Shown here piece after piece: positions 1 to 9,066 of a DNA stretch of 64,000 nucleotides (positions are counted from its first letter, which is position 1; every line of letters begins with the position of its first letter). Location: assembly GCA_023434025.1 (NCBI GenBank), contig JAEYTL010000056.1:62001-126000 (forward strand), given 5' to 3'. The notes under the pieces are model-generated. The model was not told where the DNA came from. It made no database searches and saw only the letters and a list, made by a program, of their open reading frames with translations. The DNA comes from Bacteroidota bacterium (lineage in GTDB: Bacteria; Bacteroidota; Bacteroidia; Flavobacteriales; Flavobacteriaceae). The translations under genes were made by a program, and so were the position numbers.

Positions 1-845
1 ATTTCTTCCATTTTTTTCATAACGATGTCATCAAATTCTTTTTGCGAAACCGCTTTTCCTTTGGTCGGGGCTTTAATCTCTTTTTTATCCTTCGGATTCA
101 GCACTACCTTTGAACACAAAATTACCGTTTTTCCGGTATTGATTTCCATAATCAGACCCGGTAAACCCCAGTAATTCTCAGGGCCTTGATTAACCGGTAT
201 CTCCGGGGTGTACCAGGCCGTGATTTCAATTTCTTTAGGCATATCTATTTGCTCCAGCAAATTGGTTGACTTTCCCTCCGCTTTTTTGTCCGGTTCTCCT
301 TTAACGTTCTTTTTCTCTTCTTCTTTTTTAGCCCTGAAATTTCTGAAATCAGATTGATCATTTTTTTTTACAGCAGTAGCTTTGTAGCATGTATAATCAC
401 CTATTTTTTTTGTCTCACCACTCATTTTCCAGTCTAAAGCGGAAAGAGAGTCTTTGACGAGGAATTCCTTACCAAAAAATTCCTTATCCACTATATAGGT
501 TCTTTCTTTGATATTTTTATATTGCGTTCCGCCACCGCCCATCATGGAGCTGGCCATTCTGAACCCGGAATTTGCCTGACCGGGTGAATCCAGTTTTTCT
601 TCTTCCTTGTAAATGGAAGCATTTCGGTCAAAATGAAGAATAAACGTCTTTTCAAACATTTTTTTCATCCGCTCTTCAAACATTTTCTGCATCTCGGGCG
701 TTATATCCCTGTTGCCGGAAATCCTGGATTGAAAATCTGCTGTGCTGGTTTTAGACTCATACACGGCCATGCCCTGAAAATCCTGTGCAAACACACTGAC
801 AACTGCTGCAAAAAAAGTAAGCAGGGTAACTACAATAGTTTTCAT
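1..845 (-). CDS. GLPGLI family protein (partial, C-terminus beyond window)
   Basis: This is a secreted protein of unknown function in the Bacteroidota GLPGLI family. The reading frame is open on the minus strand from an ATG at 845-843 to the window edge, so about 281 residues are seen and the C-terminus is missing. It begins with a signal peptide (MKTIVVTLLTFFAAVVSVFAQ). The family-defining motif is present literally as YWGLPGLIMEI at about residue 240. A Gly-rich stretch (MMGGGG) near residue 103 and a Lys/Glu-rich stretch near residue 177 are also visible. GLPGLI proteins are usually exported and often lie beside TonB-dependent receptors, but no partner is visible here. The family call is secure; the function is unknown. 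Confidence 0.85.
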   Translation of the reverse strand, partial: MKTIVVTLLTFFAAVVSVFAQDFQGMAVYESKTSTADFQSRISGNRDITPEMQKMFEERMKKMFEKTFILHFDRNASIYKEEEKLDSPGQANSGFRMASSMMGGGGTQYKNIKERTYIVDKEFFGKEFLVKDSLSALDWKMSGETKKIGDYTCYKATAVKKNDQSDFRNFRAKKEEEKKNVKGEPDKKAEGKSTNLLEQIDMPKEIEITAWYTPEIPVNQGPENYWGLPGLIMEINTGKTVILCSKVVLNPKDKKEIKAPTKGKAVSQKEFDDIVMKKMEE

Positions 846-971
846 CTCAAAAACGTTTTACATTAACAGAACAAATATGGCGAGTAATTTGGTTTTTTGT
901 TACCAACTTTTTGTTAAAAAATCTGTTACCTCAATTTAAGGATTTGTTGTTTTAATTGTATTTTAGCCTTT

Positions 972-1763
972 ATGAAAAAAATAATACGGCTTTTTTGGCT
1001 ATTTTTTGTCAGTGTCGGTTTTTCTCAGGAAAAAGTAATCAACCCTGTCCTTCTTTCAAGTCTTCCGCTCGTAGCAGATGAGTTTGTTACAGTGGATTCA
1101 TTTGGCTATTACTACTACATCAAAGGCAATGTTTTCTATAAACAAAAAGGCAACGAATTATTTCAATATAAAAATCTTTCGTTGGGTAAAATAACACGGG
1201 TTGATTTACAAAATCCATTAAAAATTGTTTTGTTTTACGAAGGTTTCAATGCTGTAATTACTTTAGACAATCAGTTAAATGAAACCTTATCTGTTAATTT
1301 TTCTAAAAGCCAGAACCCGATCGTGGCATCAGCAGCCGGATTAGCTTCGCAGAACCGGCTTTGGATTTTTAATTCCCTGCAAATGCAATTGGGTTTGTAT
1401 GATTTCACCAAACAGAATCTTCAGCCCCTGGCACAGCCTTTTCAGAACCCGATCCGGTTCTATCAAACCGATTACAACCGGTTTTACTGGATTGATTCAG
1501 ATCAAACGGTTTTCTTTTGCGATGTTTTCGGAAAAATTTCAACACTGGGCAAAATTCCGTCTTTTGATTCGGTACAACTCATTTCAAACGACCTGGCAAT
1601 CTATCAAAGTGATAATCAATTGTACGGCTATTATTTTAAAGACAAAAAAAGTTCACTCATTCAAATAGACAAAAAAATCGTTGAAAAATTTCGGATTAAA
1701 GACCAATTTTTGATTATTTTTACCAACAGCGAAATTAGTACGTATCAAATCAGTTTACCATAA
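972..1763 (+). CDS. Secreted beta-rich hypothetical protein
   Basis: I do not recognise a named family. The 263-residue product starts with a signal peptide (MKKIIRLFWLFFVSVGFSQ). The rest is made of short alternating hydrophobic/polar segments with many aromatic residues, for example a YYYYIKG stretch near residue 47, as in beta-propeller-like periplasmic or outer-membrane-associated proteins. The fold is inference only. Its stop codon overlaps the ATG of the deoxynucleoside kinase gene by one base (TAATG), so the two are translationally coupled and probably form one transcript. The overlap says nothing definite about a shared function. Confidence 0.75.
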   Translation: MKKIIRLFWLFFVSVGFSQEKVINPVLLSSLPLVADEFVTVDSFGYYYYIKGNVFYKQKGNELFQYKNLSLGKITRVDLQNPLKIVLFYEGFNAVITLDNQLNETLSVNFSKSQNPIVASAAGLASQNRLWIFNSLQMQLGLYDFTKQNLQPLAQPFQNPIRFYQTDYNRFYWIDSDQTVFFCDVFGKISTLGKIPSFDSVQLISNDLAIYQSDNQLYGYYFKDKKSSLIQIDKKIVEKFRIKDQFLIIFTNSEISTYQISLP

Positions 1764-2377
1764 TGCACATAGCAGTAGCAGGCAACATTGGAGCCGGAAA
1801 AACCACCTTAACACGATTATTAGCCAAACATTTTAAATGGGAACCTCATTTTGAAGATGTTGTAGACAACCCGTATTTAGACGATTTCTATCATCAAATG
1901 GAACGCTGGTCATTTAATTTGCAGATTTACTTTTTAAATAGCCGGTTCAGACAAATTTTACAAATTCGCGAAAGTGGTAAAAAGATTATTCAGGATCGCA
2001 CCATTTATGAAGATTCGCATATTTTTGCTCCTAATCTTCATGCGATGGGCTTGATGACCAACAGGGATTTTAACAATTACAAATCTTTATTTGAGTTGAT
2101 GGAAAGTATGGTCCAGGCACCTGATTTATTAATTTATCTGAGAAGTTCGATACCCAACCTGGTCAGTCAGATCCATAAAAGAGGTCGTGAATATGAAAAC
2201 ACCATTTCAATTGACTATTTAAGTCGGTTGAACGAACGTTATGAAGCCTGGATTCAAGGCTATGACAAAGGAAAATTACTGATAATCGACGTTGATAACA
2301 TCAATTTTGTGGATAATCCGGAAGATTTGGGAATGATCATTAATCGGATTGATGCTGAAATTAACGGTCTTTTTTAA
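1763..2377 (+). CDS. Deoxynucleoside kinase
   Basis: This cytoplasmic kinase phosphorylates deoxynucleosides to dNMPs using ATP or another NTP, for nucleotide salvage. The 204-residue length is usual for the dCK/dGK family. A P-loop GNIGAGKTT lies at residues 8-16, the DR-containing segment (DRTIYEDSHIF) near residue 79 and an Arg-rich lid (KRGREYE) near residue 150. I cannot decide from sequence whether it prefers deoxyadenosine, deoxyguanosine or pyrimidine deoxynucleosides. It overlaps the preceding gene by one base and is followed by a terminator. Thymidylate synthase and a nucleoside transporter lie elsewhere in the window, which fits deoxynucleotide supply. Confidence 0.9.
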   Translation: MHIAVAGNIGAGKTTLTRLLAKHFKWEPHFEDVVDNPYLDDFYHQMERWSFNLQIYFLNSRFRQILQIRESGKKIIQDRTIYEDSHIFAPNLHAMGLMTNRDFNNYKSLFELMESMVQAPDLLIYLRSSIPNLVSQIHKRGREYENTISIDYLSRLNERYEAWIQGYDKGKLLIIDVDNINFVDNPEDLGMIINRIDAEINGLF

Positions 2378-2397
2378 CCTTCCGTAAAAAACATTTT

Positions 2398-2426
2398 GCC
2401 TCGCCTTATGTGAGGCTTTTTATTTT
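2398..2426. terminator. Rho-independent terminator between convergent genes
   Basis: A GC-rich stem GCCTCGC (2398-2404) pairs with GTGAGGC (2410-2416) with one G-U pair and loop CTTAT, followed by TTTTTATTTT. It lies just after the deoxynucleoside kinase and touches the 3' end of the convergent beta-mannosidase gene. Confidence 0.7.
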
Positions 2427-4927
2427 ATATCAAATAATGATTTTACTTTTATATGTTTTGCCGCTTTTGAGAGTTTGATGATTCGTTTTTCATTCGGTAA
2501 TAAATCGAAATAATTATCTTCGAAAAAAGCCTCGTTTTCTGAGGAAAGAAAAACATCTTTTGCCAAAACATCCGTAGAGACTTCAATCGTTAACGCCTCT
2601 GTTTCCCTGATTTGAATGCTGGGTTTTTGAAGCTGTAATTCTTTTGGTTTAGCAAAGAAATAATTTGATTTCACATCATTCCACTGCACTTTTAAAACCG
2701 CTTTTTTCAAATCAAATTTTTCAAAATCGGCTTTCGGAATTTCATAAATGATAGTGCTTGCATTTTCTCCGACACTGATTTCTTTTGTAGCTTTCCACAG
2801 TAATTTTCCATCGAACGACAGTAAGCTCAACGCTAATTCTCCTGAATGACTCTCAAAAGTATCATTAACCAAAAATACCCGGTATTTTTCATTTTCTTGT
2901 TCAACCGAAAGTAATAAATCTTCATAGCTTCGTTTGGCCTGGTAATGAAATGCTTTCCAATTTCCGAAGTAATCCAGCGAGCTCCAGGATGTAACCGGCC
3001 AACAATCGTTTAACTGCCAGTATAGCGTTCCCATACAATACGGTTTAGCTCTTCGGTGAGCTTCGATGGCAGTTTTCATCCCACGGGCCTGCAACAATTG
3101 CGAAACGTAAAGATAATTCTCAACATCTTTTGGCACCGGATAATCACGTGCCATGTATTCGTTAATGGTTTCGTAACCGGTTGGATGCTTTTGATGGTTT
3201 TTAAACGCTTCTGAAGTAAAATTCAACTCGTCCTCAGGTATAACTTTTTGTAAGGTTTCCAAACTTGGCATTCCCTGAAAACCATATTCACTCATAAACC
3301 TACCCACTTTTATTTTATAGATCTCAAACGGTTCTTTTCCCCACCAAACACCCCAATAATGTACATCGCCTTGCTGCAAGCTTTCCTTTCTCCCCCAACC
3401 AATCGATGGCGAAGATGACCAATAGATATTCTTTTCTTTCGTCAATAAACTATCCAAAGTCTGTGGAATCATTTTATGAAACACTTTTTGGTAATCGCTC
3501 CAGATTCGGGCGGAATCAGCTTTAGTGTAATTAAATTGTTTTTGCCAACCCCAATTGTGCCAGCCTTCGTCGTTCTCGTTATTCCCACACCAAAGGGCTA
3601 TACTCGGATGATTTTGCAGCCGGCTGACATTATCAATTACTTCTTGTTTTACATTTTGTACAAATTTTTCATCGCCGGGATACATGGAACAAGCAAACAT
3701 AAAGTCTTGCCAAACCAAAATTCCGTTGGCATCACACGCTTCATAAAAGGCATCGTCCGGATAAACACCGCCTCCCCAAACGCGGAGCATGTTCATGTTG
3801 GCTTTTTTAGCATTTTCAACTAACGAAACATACGTTGCAGGGGAAACCCTAGGTAAAAAACTATCCGGCGGAACAACATTTGCTCCTTTCATAAAAACGG
3901 GTTTCCCGTTCAGTTTAAAGTAAAAACCAGTGCCGGATGAGTCGCTTTCGGAAGTCAAATCATCCTCTTCCTGAACAAGTTCAATAGTCCTGAGTCCGAG
4001 AGTTATTTTTCTTGAATCAACTGCCGTAAGCCCTTTTTGCTTTATGAGCTTAACATTAAAATCATAAAGATTTTGTGCTCCCAGGCCATTTGACCACCAA
4101 AGCTCGGGATTGGCTATCTGGTATTGAATTTCTACAGTATTCATCCCTTTTTCCAGCCACAATGATTTTGAAGACGAAGCATAGTTTCCTTTTTTCCTGC
4201 TCTCAACGGATATTGCATAACGATTTGCTTTTCTGACATCAATATCAACTGTAAACATCAGCATTGCCATGTCTTCCGTTAAAGCAATCTGCTCATATTT
4301 AATGTTTCGGATTTTTGCTGAATTCCAGAATCTAAATTGTATTTTTTTCCATATTCCGGCGGTTACGAACCGTGGTCCCCAATCCCATCCGAATTGGTAT
4401 TGGGCTTTCCGGACAAAAACACGTTCTTTTTCAGGCAACGTGTAAGGCAATTTTGCCGCTTCATCTTTTCCTTTTTGAACAGCCGAATGAAATATTATTT
4501 TTAAATGATTCGTCCCTTTCTTCAGATGTGACTTTGCGGAAACTGTCCATTTCCGAAACATATTATCCGCTTCTAAAACTTTTTTCCCGTTCAAAAAAAC
4601 CGTTGCATACGTATCCAGGCCATCAAACTCCAAATCGATATTCTGGTTTTTTAACTCCGATTCAGAAAGGGAGAATTGTGTTTCATACTCCCAGTTTTCA
4701 TTTTCTATCCATTGCAATTGCTTTTCATTGGCTCCGAAAAACGGATCAGGAATCAATTGATTTTGGAACAAATCAGTGTGAACGGTTCCGGGAACAACTG
4801 CCTTATATTTTTTTACTTCATTTTGCCTGTTAAATGTCCAATTCTCTGCCGACAAATTGCGATAGGAGGTTTGTGCCGAAACAAAACAACAAATGAAAAT
4901 AAAAAATAATGTTATTTTTTTAACCAT
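2420..4927 (-). CDS. Glycoside hydrolase family 2 beta-mannosidase
   Basis: This exported enzyme is expected to hydrolyse terminal beta-1,4-linked mannose, as in Man-GlcNAc2 N-glycan cores. A start at 4927 is chosen because it places a signal peptide at the N-terminus (MVKKITLFFIFICCFVSAQ, 835-residue precursor); an in-frame upstream start at 4969 would bury it. Domain order fits GH2 mannosidases: N-terminal jelly roll, Ig-like domain, TIM barrel, then C-terminal beta domains. The acid/base Glu is in ALWCGNNEN near residue 445 and the nucleophile Glu in MSEYGFQG near residue 547. Aromatic motifs such as LRVWGGGVYP and YWQLNDCWP fit mannosidases rather than galactosidases. It is the last gene of the glycan cluster, 132 bases after cutC. 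Confidence 0.92.
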   Translation of the reverse strand: MVKKITLFFIFICCFVSAQTSYRNLSAENWTFNRQNEVKKYKAVVPGTVHTDLFQNQLIPDPFFGANEKQLQWIENENWEYETQFSLSESELKNQNIDLEFDGLDTYATVFLNGKKVLEADNMFRKWTVSAKSHLKKGTNHLKIIFHSAVQKGKDEAAKLPYTLPEKERVFVRKAQYQFGWDWGPRFVTAGIWKKIQFRFWNSAKIRNIKYEQIALTEDMAMLMFTVDIDVRKANRYAISVESRKKGNYASSSKSLWLEKGMNTVEIQYQIANPELWWSNGLGAQNLYDFNVKLIKQKGLTAVDSRKITLGLRTIELVQEEDDLTSESDSSGTGFYFKLNGKPVFMKGANVVPPDSFLPRVSPATYVSLVENAKKANMNMLRVWGGGVYPDDAFYEACDANGILVWQDFMFACSMYPGDEKFVQNVKQEVIDNVSRLQNHPSIALWCGNNENDEGWHNWGWQKQFNYTKADSARIWSDYQKVFHKMIPQTLDSLLTKEKNIYWSSSPSIGWGRKESLQQGDVHYWGVWWGKEPFEIYKIKVGRFMSEYGFQGMPSLETLQKVIPEDELNFTSEAFKNHQKHPTGYETINEYMARDYPVPKDVENYLYVSQLLQARGMKTAIEAHRRAKPYCMGTLYWQLNDCWPVTSWSSLDYFGNWKAFHYQAKRSYEDLLLSVEQENEKYRVFLVNDTFESHSGELALSLLSFDGKLLWKATKEISVGENASTIIYEIPKADFEKFDLKKAVLKVQWNDVKSNYFFAKPKELQLQKPSIQIRETEALTIEVSTDVLAKDVFLSSENEAFFEDNYFDLLPNEKRIIKLSKAAKHIKVKSLFDIK

Positions 4928-5059
4928 ATTAAGTTTAAAAATGAATTGAATAATGCTTAAAAAGCTCATAAAATATTTTTAATCAAAACTTGTCATGCTG
5001 TCTGGAATTACTTCTGCCAATGATTTTTAAAGCACGTGACTTTGATCAGAGCTCATTTA

Positions 5060-5728
5060 TCACTGAAGCTTTTTCTTGAGTTGGATAATTTCATCAGGGT
5101 TGGCTATTTCACTCCCATCGGTAATCGCAGAAGAATGATACCAGTCAGCATGCACCATTTCATCTAACGCAGCGATATTGGTCGAACGCAATCCGCCACC
5201 CGGCATGATTTTGATACGATGATCTGCCTGAACAATTAATTTTTTCAAAATTTCTTTACCTTGCATCACATTGGAAAAAGTGCCGGAGGTTAGAATCGTT
5301 GAAAATCCGCAGGAAACAACATCTTCTAACGCTTGCTCATAATCTGAAATACCATCAAAAGCCCGGTGAAATGTGCAGGAAAAAGGTTTTGCCAATTCAA
5401 TTAATTCTAAATTTTGTTCCAAATTAACGGTATTGTTTTCCTTCAAAATGCCGAAAACAAATCCGTTAATCCCTAACTTTTTAACCGTTAAGATGTCCGA
5501 TTTCATTTGCCTGAATTCTGTTTCCGAATAAACGAAATTCCCCCCTCTTGGTCTGATCATCACATATAAATCAATGACCAGATGTTTACGGGCTTGTTCT
5601 ATTATTTCTGCTGTTGGAGTTGTGCCACCTACAGATATGCCGGCACACAATTCAATTCTATCCGCTCCAGCTTTTTGAGCAATTAAAGCTGATTCCAGAT
5701 TAAAACAAGCAATTTCCAGTTTTTTCAT
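5060..5728 (-). CDS. cutC: CutC family TIM-barrel protein
   Basis: The 222-residue protein belongs to the CutC family (PF03932), a TIM barrel historically linked to copper homeostasis although its biochemical activity is not settled. Recognisable segments are IELCAGISVGGTTP near residue 25, VMIRPRGGNF near 56, TFHRAFD near 118 and IMPGGGLRS near 173. No signal peptide is visible, so it is probably cytoplasmic. It overlaps the stop of the glycosylasparaginase gene by one base (TAATG), showing tight coupling to a glycan-degrading operon with no copper genes nearby. A role in sugar metabolism rather than copper handling is my inference from context. Confidence 0.88.
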   Translation of the reverse strand: MKKLEIACFNLESALIAQKAGADRIELCAGISVGGTTPTAEIIEQARKHLVIDLYVMIRPRGGNFVYSETEFRQMKSDILTVKKLGINGFVFGILKENNTVNLEQNLELIELAKPFSCTFHRAFDGISDYEQALEDVVSCGFSTILTSGTFSNVMQGKEILKKLIVQADHRIKIMPGGGLRSTNIAALDEMVHADWYHSSAITDGSEIANPDEIIQLKKKLQ

Positions 5729-6720
5729 TATTTCAAAAAGTAATTCGCATCAATTAATCGGTTTCCCTTTTCATCATGAACAGCATAATTAAAACCGCCC
5801 TGCACACAATACGAGCCATATTCTCCTTTTTTATTCAATGCGATGAAACCTACCTGAATATCTTTCAGATCTTTGCCTCTTTTCTCAGTAAGTTTCACAA
5901 CACGCCTCACCGCTTCTTCGCAGGCTTTTTGAGGTGATTTTCCCTGACGCATCAATTCTACAACCAAATGACAACCCGTAATCCGGATAACTTCTTCACC
6001 ATGACCGGTTGCGGTAGCAGCTCCAACTTCGTTATCCACATACAGACCGGCTCCAATAATAGGCGAATCACCAATCCGACCATGCATTTTGTAGGCCATA
6101 CCACTGGTGGTGCAGGCACCGGATAAATTGCCCCGTGCATCCAACGCAATCATACCAATTGTATCGTGATTTTCAATGTTTACCTTAGGTTGGTACTGAC
6201 TGGTTTTGAGCCATTCTTTCCATTCATTTTCGGATATTTTAATAAGTAAATTTTCTTTTTGAAATCCTTGTGACAGGGCAAACTGCAATGCTCCTTCGCC
6301 GGTTAACATCACATGGGGTGTTTTTTCCATTACTGCACGGGCCACCGAAACAGGATGTTTGATGTGCTCCAAACAAGCTACCGAACCGATGTTCGAAAAT
6401 TCGTCCATAATGCAGGCATCTAAAGTGACCCGACCGTCCCGATCAGGACGTCCTCCGTAGCCTACACTTCTTTCAGCCGGATCTGCTTCGGTTAGTTTAA
6501 CACCAGTTTCCACAGCATCCAAAGCACGTCCGTTCTTTTTCAGTATTTCCCATGCCGCTTCATTGGCCTGTAACCCGAAATTCCAAGTGGAAAGCACAAC
6601 GGGTTTATTGGTTTTTCCTGAATTGATTGCTGCTGCTTCCGTTTCGGACCGGAACGATTGTAATGCCACTCCTGCCGTTGCCAAAGCAGTCGTTTTTAAA
6701 AAATTTCGTCTGTTTGCCAT
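5728..6720 (-). CDS. N4-(beta-N-acetylglucosaminyl)-L-asparaginase (glycosylasparaginase)
   Basis: This enzyme cleaves the GlcNAc-Asn bond that joins N-glycans to protein. It is an N-terminal nucleophile hydrolase made as a 330-residue precursor that cuts itself just before the catalytic Thr. The conserved HDTIGMIALD motif places the nucleophile at Thr187, and the substrate-binding segments RIGDSPIIGAG and ATGHGEEVIR follow. The N-terminus is a twin-arginine signal (NRRNFLKTTALATAGVAL), so export of the folded protein through Tat is expected. The gene starts one base after the hexosaminidase stop and overlaps cutC, so it is mid-operon. It resembles the well-known flavobacterial aspartylglucosaminidases. 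Confidence 0.93.
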   Translation of the reverse strand: MANRRNFLKTTALATAGVALQSFRSETEAAAINSGKTNKPVVLSTWNFGLQANEAAWEILKKNGRALDAVETGVKLTEADPAERSVGYGGRPDRDGRVTLDACIMDEFSNIGSVACLEHIKHPVSVARAVMEKTPHVMLTGEGALQFALSQGFQKENLLIKISENEWKEWLKTSQYQPKVNIENHDTIGMIALDARGNLSGACTTSGMAYKMHGRIGDSPIIGAGLYVDNEVGAATATGHGEEVIRITGCHLVVELMRQGKSPQKACEEAVRRVVKLTEKRGKDLKDIQVGFIALNKKGEYGSYCVQGGFNYAVHDEKGNRLIDANYFLK

Positions 6721-6721
6721 C

Positions 6722-8977
6722 TTACTCTACGCTGATTTCGTCTATGAATAACCAAGATGAATTTCCTGCCCCCGGTTTTCCGTCCGGAATAATACCATAA
6801 TTTTTGGCTAATACTTTCAAATATTTTGCCGTTGTTTTGGGTAAAATTTCTTCAATAACTCCATTTTTTTTGTTGATTTTCTCTTTGGAGACCGTGTGCA
6901 AAAGCTCAAAAGATTTTCCGTCATGGGAAACATGAAACTGAATTTCAACCGGTAAATAAATCCAACTGGTTTCGCCATTAAACGTATTCAAACTGATTTT
7001 TTCAAAGGTTATTGGTCCATCAAAATCAATAATGGCTTCTACATCTTTACCAGAGAATCCAAGCCAGTTTTTACCAAAACGCAATAAATCACCTCTTACA
7101 CCATCAACCAGAGCAGAAGCTCCGCCTTTGCCATAGGTTTTACTGGGTTCACTGGTCAAAATAATTGTTTTTCCTGATGTTTTGCTGATCAAAAAATCCT
7201 GCGTGACAGTAGCACTTTTAGCTTGCTCATTTTCAAAATAGCCGGATTTAATGGTACCGCTTTTTTCGATTTTTATTGGTGTAATATAGCTGTCTGATTG
7301 CCAATTAGGTTCTGAACCATCCATAGTATATCGTATTCCGGTTTCATTTCTTCCTTTCAATGCATAATAAACAACATTATTCTTTACCATAACATCGGAA
7401 ACTATTTCATAAATAGCTTTGCTGTAATTAATATTTTTTTGCTTCCAAAAAAGCATGTGATGCACTACACGGTCTTCAAAGTTTTTATATTTTTCCGGTT
7501 CAGAAGTGCCCCAAACCACCTCTGCAATAGCCGTAATTCTGGGAAAAAGCATGTATTCAACATGGCCGGGCGTTTCAATATATTCTGTCCATAAATTCGC
7601 CTGAGCCCCTAAAATATATGGAGACTCATCCGCATTTAATTCTGACGGAATGGGATTATAGCTATATACCTTTTCCAGCGTGGTGTAGCCTCCAAAAGCC
7701 AGCGGTTCATTGGCAGGCTCACCCTGATAATGATCAAAATAGCAATGGGAGCCCGGTGACATGACTGCAAAATGCTTTTCCTTTGCGGCGGCAATACCAC
7801 CTTCGGTTCCCCTCCAGCTCATCACTGCGGCATTAGGGGCTAAGCCTCCTTCTAAAATCTCATCCCACCCGATGATTTTTCTACCTTTACTGTTGACAAA
7901 CTTTTCAATTCTTTGAATAAAATAACTCTGCAATTCGTGTTCGTCTTTCAGGTTTTCATCTTTTATTCTTTTTTGACAATGCGAACAACTTTTCCAGCGT
8001 GTTTTCGGACATTCATCGCCACCAATATGAATATAGGCAGACGGAAATAATTCTATGACCTCGGTTAAAATATTTTCTAAAAAGGTGAATGTTTCGTCTT
8101 TGGGACAAAAAACATCATCCAAAACACCCCAAATTTTCCCTACTTCAAACGGCCCTCCCGTACAGGAATATTCAGGATACGCGGCCAGAGCAGCCAGAGC
8201 ATGCCCAGGCATCTCGATTTCAGGTACAATTGTAATATGACGCTCCTTTGCGTAAGCAACAACTTCTTTTATCTCTTCTTGTGTGTAAAAGCCTCCATAG
8301 CGTTTGTTGTCAAACGTCTGGTCACGGTAATGCCCAACCATAGAACCGTTTCTCCATCCCCCTATTTCAGTCAGTTTGGGATATTTTTTAATCTCGATCC
8401 GCCATCCCTGATCATCGGTCAGATGCCAGTGAAACGAATTCATTTTATACATCGCTAAATAATCGATATATTTTTTTATAAAAGCAACATCAAAAAAATG
8501 CCGGGAAACATCCAGGTGCATCCCCCTCCATCTGAACGTTGGAGTATCACGGATGGTTAAACCCTGCACTCTGACTTGTTTTGACTTTTGATGCGGAAAA
8601 GTTTGCAGAAGCGTTTGTATTCCATAGAACAATCCCTGATTGGAAAAAGAGGCTATTTGTATTTTATTTTCTGAAATGGAAAGATCATATTGCTCTTTAT
8701 CAAACAATGTGGTGTCCGGAAGCCGAACCGCCAACTGAATACAATTTGACGATGTATATTTGGAAGAAATTTTTAAGTTCAGCCCTGTAATCCACCTGAT
8801 GCTTTCTTTTAAAAACAATGCTTCAAATGCATTTATGTCAGAAGCAAGAATAACGGTTTTTGAATTCAGCTCAAAATACTCTTCCGTAAACTTAATTTCT
8901 TTAGGTTGCGGGATAAAATTTTGACCATATCCTAAAAACGAAATCAGGAATACAAGTAAAAAAGAAAGTCTTGTCAT
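6722..8977 (-). CDS. Glycoside hydrolase family 20 beta-N-acetylhexosaminidase
   Basis: This exported exo-enzyme removes terminal beta-linked GlcNAc or GalNAc by substrate-assisted catalysis. The 751-residue precursor has a signal peptide (MTRLSFLLVFLISFLGYGQ), a GH20 N-terminal alpha/beta domain (to about residue 140) and the catalytic TIM barrel (about 145-490). The catalytic pair Asp321-Glu322 is seen in HIGGDECPK. The DVSRHFF and HWHLTDDQGWR motifs are also typical. The C-terminus carries a chitobiase-type domain (RYTMDGSEP near 555) and then a discoidin-like beta sandwich (about 620-750). It is the first gene of the glycan cluster; the terminator at 9013-9042 separates it from the gene upstream. 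Confidence 0.93.
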   Translation of the reverse strand: MTRLSFLLVFLISFLGYGQNFIPQPKEIKFTEEYFELNSKTVILASDINAFEALFLKESIRWITGLNLKISSKYTSSNCIQLAVRLPDTTLFDKEQYDLSISENKIQIASFSNQGLFYGIQTLLQTFPHQKSKQVRVQGLTIRDTPTFRWRGMHLDVSRHFFDVAFIKKYIDYLAMYKMNSFHWHLTDDQGWRIEIKKYPKLTEIGGWRNGSMVGHYRDQTFDNKRYGGFYTQEEIKEVVAYAKERHITIVPEIEMPGHALAALAAYPEYSCTGGPFEVGKIWGVLDDVFCPKDETFTFLENILTEVIELFPSAYIHIGGDECPKTRWKSCSHCQKRIKDENLKDEHELQSYFIQRIEKFVNSKGRKIIGWDEILEGGLAPNAAVMSWRGTEGGIAAAKEKHFAVMSPGSHCYFDHYQGEPANEPLAFGGYTTLEKVYSYNPIPSELNADESPYILGAQANLWTEYIETPGHVEYMLFPRITAIAEVVWGTSEPEKYKNFEDRVVHHMLFWKQKNINYSKAIYEIVSDVMVKNNVVYYALKGRNETGIRYTMDGSEPNWQSDSYITPIKIEKSGTIKSGYFENEQAKSATVTQDFLISKTSGKTIILTSEPSKTYGKGGASALVDGVRGDLLRFGKNWLGFSGKDVEAIIDFDGPITFEKISLNTFNGETSWIYLPVEIQFHVSHDGKSFELLHTVSKEKINKKNGVIEEILPKTTAKYLKVLAKNYGIIPDGKPGAGNSSWLFIDEISVE

Positions 8978-9012
8978 ACGAAAATTTTAATTCTGATAAA
9001 TTTACTAAAAAT

Positions 9013-9043
9013 AAAAATGCCCTGCATGGGCAAGGCATTTTTT
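9013..9043 (-). terminator. Rho-independent terminator after hppA
   Basis: AAAAATGCC (9013-9021) pairs with GGCATTTTT (9034-9042) around a 12-base loop. Read on the minus strand it lies just after the hppA stop and is followed by a T-rich tract, so it separates hppA from the glycan cluster. Confidence 0.8.
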
Positions 9044-9066
9044 ATGATAAAAAACAGAGCAGGAAA

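Noticed and set aside
633..866. 77-codon plus-strand open frame
   Set aside because: It lies antisense within the GLPGLI gene, which has a clear signal peptide and family motif on the other strand.
4372..4833. 153-codon plus-strand open frame
   Set aside because: It is the shadow of the beta-mannosidase N-terminal region; no family resemblance or start signals.
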